From Pseudoalteromonas undina (GTDB lineage: Bacteria > Pseudomonadota > Gammaproteobacteria > Enterobacterales > Alteromonadaceae), in NCBI RefSeq assembly GCF_000238275.3, contig NZ_AHCF03000003.1:1426001-1490000 (forward strand): a stretch of 64,000 bases of DNA, read 5' to 3'. A program made the position numbers and the translations under genes. The first letter of the stretch is position 1, and the number at the start of each line of letters is the position of its first letter. The notes under the pieces are model-generated. The model was given only the letters and a program-made list of their open reading frames with translations. It had not been told where the DNA came from and did no database searches. Shown in pieces: positions 58,392 to 64,000 of this stretch.

Positions 58392-59405
58392 TTATTTTAC
58401 GGCTGCGGTTGACTCTCGCGTGATTAATTTTGCTTCTAAAATCACCTTATACGGCGACTCTTGCGGCTCAATAATATGGGTAATTAACTGGGTAACAGCT
58501 TGTTTAGTCATTTCTTCTACGGGTTGCGCTATAGTCGTTAGCCCAGGCCAAATATGACGCGCTATGGGGGCGTTATCAAAGCCAGCAATAGAAATATCAT
58601 CTGGTACACGCAAGTTACGCTGTGTGGCTAATTTAAGCACGGCGGCTGCCATGTAATCATTCGATGCAAATACAGCAGTAGGTCGTGGCGATAAATCTAA
58701 AATACTACGCGCACTGTCTACCCCTGAGTGATAACTAAAGTTACCCTCTTCAACTAAGCGTTCATTAAATTCAATACCATGGCTTGCTAACGCGCGCCTG
58801 TAGCCTTTAAAACGTTGCTGTGTAGCACTGTGATCTGGGTGACCTTTAATAAACGCGATAGAGGTATGCCCTAGGTTTATTAAATGTTCGGTAATTTCAA
58901 ATGCGCCCTGCTCGTCATTACTGGTAACAGAAATAGAGTCATCTTCTAAAATAGCAGAAGCCACTCGAGCATAAGGAATCTTTTTCGACTTTAAAAAGTC
59001 AACCAGTTCTGAAAAGTCACAAAATGGTGGCGTAAGTACTAAACCATCAAGGCGTGATGACTGTAATAGCTGCTCTATATTATTAATAAGTGCATCACCT
59101 CTGAGCTCACAAGGGTGAATCAGCAAGTTATAGTTGTTTTCTTGGCAAGCAGCTAATGCGCCTGTTTGCACTCGAGTAATATAACTTTTACTTGGGTTAT
59201 CGTATAAACAACCAATAATAAAACTACGGTTTTGTGCAAGCCCTCGAGCAATGGGATTAGGTGTGTAATCAAGCTCTTTAAATACCGCTAATACTTTCTC
59301 GCGGGTGGCCGCGCTCACATTTGGTTCGTTATTCAGTACGCGCGATACCGTTTTTTTAGATACACCGGCATAACTAGCAACGCTATTTATAGTGACTTTT
59401 TTCAT
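58392..59405 (-). CDS. LacI family regulator, second gene of glk-lacI
   Basis: 337-residue LacI/GalR protein. HTH and hinge: VTINSVASYAGVSKKTVSRVLNNEPNVSAATREKV...NPIARGLA. The periplasmic-binding-protein-like effector domain includes FIIGCLYDNPS, DGLVLTPP, HTSIAFIKGHPDHSATQQRFKGYRRAL and GFDNAPIARHIWPGLTTIAQP. It lies 29 bases downstream of glk, between glk and the edd operon, so it is one of two candidates to bind the TGACACCGGTGTCA sites. The effector is probably an ED or glucose-related intermediate; this is inference. Confidence 0.92.
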   Translation of the reverse strand: MKKVTINSVASYAGVSKKTVSRVLNNEPNVSAATREKVLAVFKELDYTPNPIARGLAQNRSFIIGCLYDNPSKSYITRVQTGALAACQENNYNLLIHPCELRGDALINNIEQLLQSSRLDGLVLTPPFCDFSELVDFLKSKKIPYARVASAILEDDSISVTSNDEQGAFEITEHLINLGHTSIAFIKGHPDHSATQQRFKGYRRALASHGIEFNERLVEEGNFSYHSGVDSARSILDLSPRPTAVFASNDYMAAAVLKLATQRNLRVPDDISIAGFDNAPIARHIWPGLTTIAQPVEEMTKQAVTQLITHIIEPQESPYKVILEAKLITRESTAAVK

Positions 59406-59434
59406 CTATTTATTTCCAAATGTATGCAACGTAA

Positions 59435-60433
59435 TTAAACCTGTTGACTCGTATGCAAACACGCGGCAGCACCAATTAAAGGAATGTTGTCTTGTGTTAC
59501 TAATGTGACCGGAATTTGACCTGTATATTGCGACATTATGCCCTTTTGTGAAAAGCGCTCCATGAAGCGGCTTTCCAGTAAACGAGCCTGCATTCTTGGT
59601 AATATGCCACCGCCAATATAAAGGCCACCAAGAGCACCGTAAGCAAGCGCTAAGTCGCCTGCTACACTGCCAATCCAATCACAAAACTGATTAAGCGTTG
59701 CCTCACATACTTCACATTCACCGCTGTTGGCTAAGCTACTAATTTGTGCAGCGTCTAAATTCTTTGCGGCGACCCCTTTAACTGCAGCCATTGCTTTATA
59801 TAGATGAGCAATGCCTGGTCCAGAAAACACCGTTTCTACCGATACATGTGGGTGGTCTTTCTTAAGTGCTTGAATAAGCTGAGCGTCAAGTTCATTTACC
59901 GCCGCTAGAGAAATATGACCACCTTCTGAACTCATTACCGCACACGAATGTGCAGTTCTTACTAAACACGCTGCACCAAAGCCTGTACCTGGGCCCATTA
60001 CACCAATATTTGCTGTGTCGTCTGCTTGGCCAGGTTTAACGGTTACGTTTTGAGAAGGATCTAAATACGGAGCGGCGTAAGCGAATGCAGCGAAGTCGTT
60101 TATTACGCTTAATTGTTCAAGGTCAAAATGCTGTTTGAAATCATTAACGCTAAAGTGCCAACCTAAGTTAGTTAAGTGAACTTGGCCTGCGTTAATTGGG
60201 CCTGCTACTGCTAGGCATGCGCGTTTAGGATTTATATGAGACACTGTTGATAAGTAATACTCGGTAGCACTTTCGAGGGAGCCATAATTAGCACTTGGAA
60301 ACGTATGATTATGCTCAATGGTAAATTGATTACTTGATTCATCAAACCCCGTGATCAACGCAAAGCGAGCATTTGTGCCGCCAATATCGGCAACCAGAAT
60401 TGGATCAAAGTGTGTGCTAGAGTGTAAACCCAT
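59435..60433 (-). CDS. glk: Glucokinase
   Basis: Phosphorylates glucose with ATP. 332 residues of the bacterial Glk group: phosphate loop LVADIGGTNARFAL (16-21 DIGGTN), catalytic Asp113 in INDFAAFAYA, the sugar-binding MGPGTGFGAACL and SSEGGHISL, and YIGGGILPRM near the end. First gene of glk-lacI, consistent with entry of free glucose into 6-phosphogluconate and the ED route. Its upstream region, shared with a divergent lacI gene, carries a LacI-type operator. Confidence 0.94.
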   Translation of the reverse strand: MGLHSSTHFDPILVADIGGTNARFALITGFDESSNQFTIEHNHTFPSANYGSLESATEYYLSTVSHINPKRACLAVAGPINAGQVHLTNLGWHFSVNDFKQHFDLEQLSVINDFAAFAYAAPYLDPSQNVTVKPGQADDTANIGVMGPGTGFGAACLVRTAHSCAVMSSEGGHISLAAVNELDAQLIQALKKDHPHVSVETVFSGPGIAHLYKAMAAVKGVAAKNLDAAQISSLANSGECEVCEATLNQFCDWIGSVAGDLALAYGALGGLYIGGGILPRMQARLLESRFMERFSQKGIMSQYTGQIPVTLVTQDNIPLIGAAACLHTSQQV

Positions 60434-60606
60434 AGTGTTATCTCTTTTGTTTAAGTAATGAGTACTTATTATTTTAATGGGGTATCATTGATACTTATTT
60501 ACTTTGAGCTATCACCTCAAAGCAGCTATCACTGTAAAAAAGGCTACCTTTAATAATAAAGGTAGCTAATACGTTTTGACAACAAAATGATAAAACGTCC
60601 TTATTG

Positions 60607-60620
60607 TGACACCGGTGTCA
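60607..60620. promoter_or_regulatory. LacI-family operator between glk and the divergent lacI gene
   Basis: Fourth exact copy of TGACACCGGTGTCA, 174 bp before the glk start and 104 bp before the lacI start. A TTGACA at 60649-60654 lies downstream toward lacI. Both genes could be controlled from it. Confidence 0.82.
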
Positions 60621-60723
60621 TGAAAAAATCAATAAAAAAATGCCTTTATTGACAAATAAGCTTGAAAAAAATCACTAATAAACGAGAATAGCCCCTTATT
60701 GTCCTCTTAAATAAGTAATCGTG

Positions 60724-61740
60724 ATGAAAGGTAAAGCCACCTCATTTGATATAGCCCACTATGCTGGGGTGTCTCAATCTACAGTTTCTCGTGCTTTACG
60801 AAATAGTCCCTTGGTAAATGATGAAACCCGAAGGCGGGTTCATGACATTGCCAAAAAGCTTAATTACAAAGTTGATAAAAACGCCAGTAACCTGCGCACT
60901 CAACAAAGTAGCACCCTAGCGTTATTGTTGTTTGAAGATCCGACCTCAGATGAATCGCAAATCAATCCGTTTTTTTTAGCCATGCTGGGCAGTATTACTC
61001 GCGCTTGCGCTAAAGAGGGTTACGATTTACTCGTGTCATTTCAATCTGCCAGTGCTGATTGGCAGGCAGATTACGAAGACAGTCACCGTGCAGATGGCAT
61101 CATTTTATTAGGTTATGGCGACTACATAGATTTTCAGCCTAAATTTAACACCTTACTTGAACAAAACACCAAATTTGTTTGCTGGGGAGCAAGTGTTGAT
61201 AACCGCCCTGATTTAACCATAAGTTGCGATAATTATGGCGGCGGTAAACTCGCCGCTGAGCATTTATTGGCACATAGCCGAAAAGACTGCGCGTTTATAG
61301 GCGATGCCTCTGATCATAGCCCCGAATTTTTTGCCCGCTTTAATGGCTTTAAAGACGCGTTACAACAAAATGGCATTACACTTAATGAGCGTAAAATTGC
61401 CAATGCTATCTCTACCGAAGAATCAGGCTATCATGCCACTCGTTCATTAATTGCTAATAACATTACCTTTAATGCACTTTTTGCTGCCAGCGACCTTATA
61501 GCAATAGGCGCAATACGGGCATTAAAAGAAGCCAATATTAACGTACCAAAAGATGTAGCCGTGATAGGCTTTGATAATATATCTATTGCCAGTTACATTA
61601 ACCCGCCGCTGACAACCATAGAACAAAATACCACTATTGCTGGGCAAATGTTGGTTGAAAACCTATTAAAGCTCATTAGGGGTGAGCAAGTGCAAAGCAC
61701 CCTACTACCACCGCGTTTAATTGCACGTGGCTCAAGCTAA
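60724..61740 (+). CDS. LacI family regulator divergent from glk
   Basis: 338-residue LacI/GalR protein. HTH TSFDIAHYAGVSQSTVSRALRNSPLVNDETRRRV and hinge KNASNLRTQQ. The effector domain includes TLALLLFEDPTSDESQINPFF, DGIILLGYGDYI, FARFNGFKDALQQ and GFDNISIASYINPPLTTIEQN. I chose the ATG at 60724 over a GTG directly before it. Divergence from glk and the operator between them make it the second candidate regulator of the ED regulon, or an autoregulated sensor of a different sugar. Confidence 0.9.
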   Translation: MKGKATSFDIAHYAGVSQSTVSRALRNSPLVNDETRRRVHDIAKKLNYKVDKNASNLRTQQSSTLALLLFEDPTSDESQINPFFLAMLGSITRACAKEGYDLLVSFQSASADWQADYEDSHRADGIILLGYGDYIDFQPKFNTLLEQNTKFVCWGASVDNRPDLTISCDNYGGGKLAAEHLLAHSRKDCAFIGDASDHSPEFFARFNGFKDALQQNGITLNERKIANAISTEESGYHATRSLIANNITFNALFAASDLIAIGAIRALKEANINVPKDVAVIGFDNISIASYINPPLTTIEQNTTIAGQMLVENLLKLIRGEQVQSTLLPPRLIARGSS

Positions 61741-62030
61741 TTTATTCAGTAAAACCACTTTTAAGAAGCAACAAAATTAAAAACAACAGCGCTCTTTTAC
61801 CTTAAATTAATTCAGGCTTTATTGCATTTTTACGGTCATTTGTCCTTTTTGCTTTCAATACTATAGCTGGTGCTTTCGTAACATTAACAGGCTATTCACA
61901 CCTCGCTATCACATTAGTTTTTTTAATCTGAAAGCAGCTGTTTTTAATGTGATTTTTCACTCGTCAATGCATGCTTTTATCACTACAATCCTGTTTTTAT
62001 TTTATTGTTAAAACTTCAAGCGATCATCTC

Positions 62031-62660
62031 ATGCTATTAACCATCGTTTATATTATAGGTATTACAGCAGAAGCCATGACCGGTGCTCTTAGCGCTGGGC
62101 GCAGAAACATGGATTGGTTTGGTGTTATGTTAGTAGCCAGTGCCACAGCTATTGGTGGTGGTAGCGTACGAGATATTTTATTAGGTAACTACCCACTTAC
62201 TTGGGTAAAACACCCAGAATATTTACTGATCACTTGCCTAGCCGGTATTGTTACCACTTGGTTGGCAAAATGGGTGGTTAAATTTAAAGGCATATTTATG
62301 CGCCTAGATGCACTAGGTCTTGCTGCGTTTAGTATTATTGGCTGTCAAGTTGGACTTAATATGGGTTTGCACTATGGAATTTGTGTGGTCGCAGCTATAG
62401 TAACAGGTGTATTTGGTGGATTATTACGAGATTTAATTTGTCGCCAAGCACCATTAGTACTTCATCATGAACTTTACGCAAGCGTAGCGCTTATAGTCGC
62501 GTGTTTATACTTAGCGCTACACCACTACAACATTGATGACAATATCAGCGTGGTTGCAAGTTTAGTGGTAGGCTATTTAATTCGAATGGCATCGGTACGC
62601 TTTAAGTGGCGCTTACCAACATTTAATTTATTAGAACCCGCTAATTTAAATAATGAGTAA
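62031..62660 (+). CDS. yicG: TRIC-type channel / UPF0126 protein YicG
   Basis: 209-residue membrane protein with seven hydrophobic helices in two repeats, each with the TRIC signature: ATAIGGGSVRDILLG and TGVFGGLLRDLICR. It follows E. coli YicG (205 residues) closely from MLLTIVYIIGITAEAMTGALSAGRR. Family members conduct K+ in trimers, and some bacterial relatives are linked to glycine transport. I chose the ATG at 62031 by homology; an in-frame ATG at 61971 adds 20 unconserved residues. The ~290 bases upstream, after lacI, show no gene. Confidence 0.9.
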   Translation: MLLTIVYIIGITAEAMTGALSAGRRNMDWFGVMLVASATAIGGGSVRDILLGNYPLTWVKHPEYLLITCLAGIVTTWLAKWVVKFKGIFMRLDALGLAAFSIIGCQVGLNMGLHYGICVVAAIVTGVFGGLLRDLICRQAPLVLHHELYASVALIVACLYLALHHYNIDDNISVVASLVVGYLIRMASVRFKWRLPTFNLLEPANLNNE

Positions 62661-62672
62661 TAACAGCAGCGG

Positions 62673-62912
62673 TTAATGCCCACCTGCCCTAGCACTTTTA
62701 AATAGCCCGAATACTTTTCGGGCTAACAAACTAACCACAAAAAGAACTCCCAAAGCAAAACACAGTATGCTCAAGGGCATAAACAAGCTTTCATGTAGAA
62801 CACCATTATTATCAATATACTGATACATACTGTTTTCTATCAGCATAAAACCCGTGCCAAGCAATAAAAAGCAAACACTCAATGTGGCTGTTTTGTTTGT
62901 AAAAAAGCGCAT
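62673..62912 (-). CDS. DUF3955 small membrane protein
   Basis: 79 residues with two hydrophobic helices (about 9-27 and 43-66). Between them lies MYQYIDNNGVLHESLFMPLSILCFALGVL, which matches what I recall of DUF3955. Function unknown. It may be the last gene of a run with the upstream acetyltransferase and YidC-like genes, though 110 bases separate it from the former. A hairpin lies within its last codons. Confidence 0.75.
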   Translation of the reverse strand: MRFFTNKTATLSVCFLLLGTGFMLIENSMYQYIDNNGVLHESLFMPLSILCFALGVLFVVSLLARKVFGLFKSARAGGH

Positions 62913-63022
62913 AATCTATCCATAACTATTTTATTAAATTGTCGGGATAGCAGTTTGAATGAGCGAATATTAATCTACAGTGACTGAGCAACATTAATTT
63001 TTTAAAATAAAAGTCACGCTCA

Positions 63023-63457
63023 TTAAACTAAGCTTTTAGACATATAATAAAACCTGTCGTCTGCTTTATCTATGCTGAAACCTGAACGTGTGTAAAGCTT
63101 GTGCGCAGGGCTTATTTTAAAAACCCGAAGCCTAAGTTGCATAGCACCTCTGTGCACAGCTAAACGAGAACACTCACTAATTGCTGCTGCACCAACACCT
63201 ATATTTTGAAACGCAGCATCTACTTGTAAGTCACGTATATAGCAACCCTCATCATCAAAAGCCAAGCGCATTGCACCCACTACATCGCCATTTAACAAAA
63301 CATCCCAATTTTCAAGGTCTGAAATTTGCTCACATATTTTAAGTTGCTGCCAATCAACGCCATAATGTTCATAATATCCACGCATATTGGTATAGGTTAA
63401 CTGTGCAGAAGCCATTAAATCGGCTGTGGGCTGATAACACATATTCATTATTGCCAT
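63023..63457 (-). CDS. GNAT family acetyltransferase
   Basis: 144-residue single-domain N-acetyltransferase. The core is VVGAMRLAFDDEGCYIRDLQVDAAFQNIGVGAAAISEC (pyrophosphate loop QNIGVGAAA), followed by LRLRVFKISPAHKLYTRSGF. The substrate is unknown. It begins 18 bases after the YidC-like stop codon, so the two are probably co-transcribed. The exact start among closely spaced ATGs is uncertain. Confidence 0.82.
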   Translation of the reverse strand: MAIMNMCYQPTADLMASAQLTYTNMRGYYEHYGVDWQQLKICEQISDLENWDVLLNGDVVGAMRLAFDDEGCYIRDLQVDAAFQNIGVGAAAISECSRLAVHRGAMQLRLRVFKISPAHKLYTRSGFSIDKADDRFYYMSKSLV

Positions 63458-63475
63458 TCCTTTGTTTAGCGACCT

Positions 63476-64000
63476 TTACAAAACTTGTTGTGCTTGCTGG
63501 TTTTTAAAATATCTATTTACTAATAATGACTGCAACAAGCTAGTACTACTTGATGCAGCCCAGTACAAACCAATTGCAGAAGGAAAGTTAACCAGAGTAA
63601 CAACACAAATAATTGCGGGAATTAGGAACAATAATGTGCTGGTTTGCTCTGCGCTACCAGGCATCATCATCATAGATAAATATGTAATAGCCCCCACTAG
63701 TAACGAAAGCGCAATATCAGGCTTTGCAATACTGGCAATCCAAGCAAACTTACTATTAAATACAATTTGTTGCAAAGCTTGAAAAGTTCCAAGGCCAAAT
63801 ACCCCTTGGCTTGCCATATTAGTCACACTTTTTTTATCGATAAACTTAATGTTGTGCTTTTTATACAGCGCCATAGTTAATTTTGCGATTTCGCTGGGCT
63901 GGTTTTTATAGTTGTTTTTTATGCTATCTAGCTCAGGTTTTAGTGCGGCAATTGCTTTTTTATTTCTAACCATATTAGCCATAGCAACAAGGTTAATCGG
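63476..64000 (-). CDS. YidC/Oxa1-like membrane insertase (5' end off the window)
   Basis: The frame runs open into the right edge: codons before the internal ATG at 63982 read PINLVA, in keeping with the family. The visible 175 residues contain ALKPELDSIKNNYKNQPSEIAKLTMALYKKHNI (the cytoplasmic coiled loop of YidC/Oxa1), then FQALQQIV and three hydrophobic helices, ending with PSAIGLYWAASSSTSLLQSLLVNRYF, the typical last TM. It is too divergent and wrongly placed to be the main YidC (no rpmH-rnpA-yidC order), so probably a paralogue. Confidence 0.8.
   Translation of the reverse strand, partial: PINLVAMANMVRNKKAIAALKPELDSIKNNYKNQPSEIAKLTMALYKKHNIKFIDKKSVTNMASQGVFGLGTFQALQQIVFNSKFAWIASIAKPDIALSLLVGAITYLSMMMMPGSAEQTSTLLFLIPAIICVVTLVNFPSAIGLYWAASSSTSLLQSLLVNRYFKNQQAQQVL

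Noticed and set aside
59406..59678. 90-codon minus-strand frame overlapping the 3' end of glk
   Set aside because: Different frame within glk; low-complexity Trp/Arg-rich translation typical of a shadow.
62704..62723. AGCCCGAA / TTCGGGCT hairpin
   Set aside because: It looks like a terminator stem but lies inside the DUF3955 coding region and has no T-run on either strand.

Overview
The window reads as a chromosomal segment of a marine gammaproteobacterium of the order Alteromonadales, most likely Pseudoalteromonas. Reasons: AT-rich DNA with dense housekeeping genes, proteins closest in my memory to Pseudoalteromonas/Shewanella/Vibrio types, an Entner-Doudoroff (ED) cluster under LacI-type control, and a second SecD-SecF pair. 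I see no tRNA or rRNA genes, insertion sequences, prophage or CRISPR array.

Layout. 1-9.1 kb: a partial HvfX/DoxX gene, fadH, sppA-ansA, gnd and pykA. 9.1-16 kb: a LytS/LytTR-type two-component pair, a SulP anion transporter, an Lrp-like regulator, gloC and an M14 carboxypeptidase. 16.2-19.6 kb: the thrS-infC-rpmI-rplT translation operon. 19.9-29.1 kb: DUF3010, an acyl-CoA synthetase, a diguanylate cyclase, gdhA, yehS and the lolCDE lipoprotein-sorting operon. 29.2-32.6 kb: a glutathione-dependent formaldehyde detoxification module (LysR, adhC, fghA) and a small lipoprotein. 32.8-43.3 kb: an acyltransferase-like membrane protein, fabY, a GlxA-type regulator, a GAF-EAL protein, an MgtC - GNAT/C39 - RimK run, yjdM, a small alpha/beta hydrolase and a Gre-like factor. 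43.4-46.8 kb: secD2-secF2 preceded by a small exported protein that looks like the export-sensing arrest peptide VemP of Vibrio. 46.9-54.4 kb: an Atm1-like ABC exporter, an M13 peptidase, a YeeN/YebC protein, an LRR-kinase and a fatty-acid-hydroxylase family protein. 54.5-61.7 kb: edd-eda-gap and glk-lacI operons plus a second lacI gene. 62-64 kb: a TRIC-type channel, DUF3955, an acetyltransferase and a partial YidC-like insertase.

Two regulatory circuits stand out. First, the VemP-like gene ends three bases before a nine-base element perfectly complementary to the secD2 ribosome-binding site. A ribosome arrested at the end of the small gene could therefore free secD2 for translation. This matches the known Vibrio logic, in which blocked export induces SecDF2. 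Second, an exact 14-bp palindrome, TGACACCGGTGTCA, occurs four times and only in carbon-catabolism promoter regions: between gnd and pykA, twice before edd, and between glk and the second lacI gene. It defines a candidate LacI-family regulon for glucose use through the ED pathway.

The third point of interest is the RimK ligase coupled to a fused acetyltransferase/cysteine-peptidase. This is a recurrent gene pair whose product, as far as I know, is undescribed.
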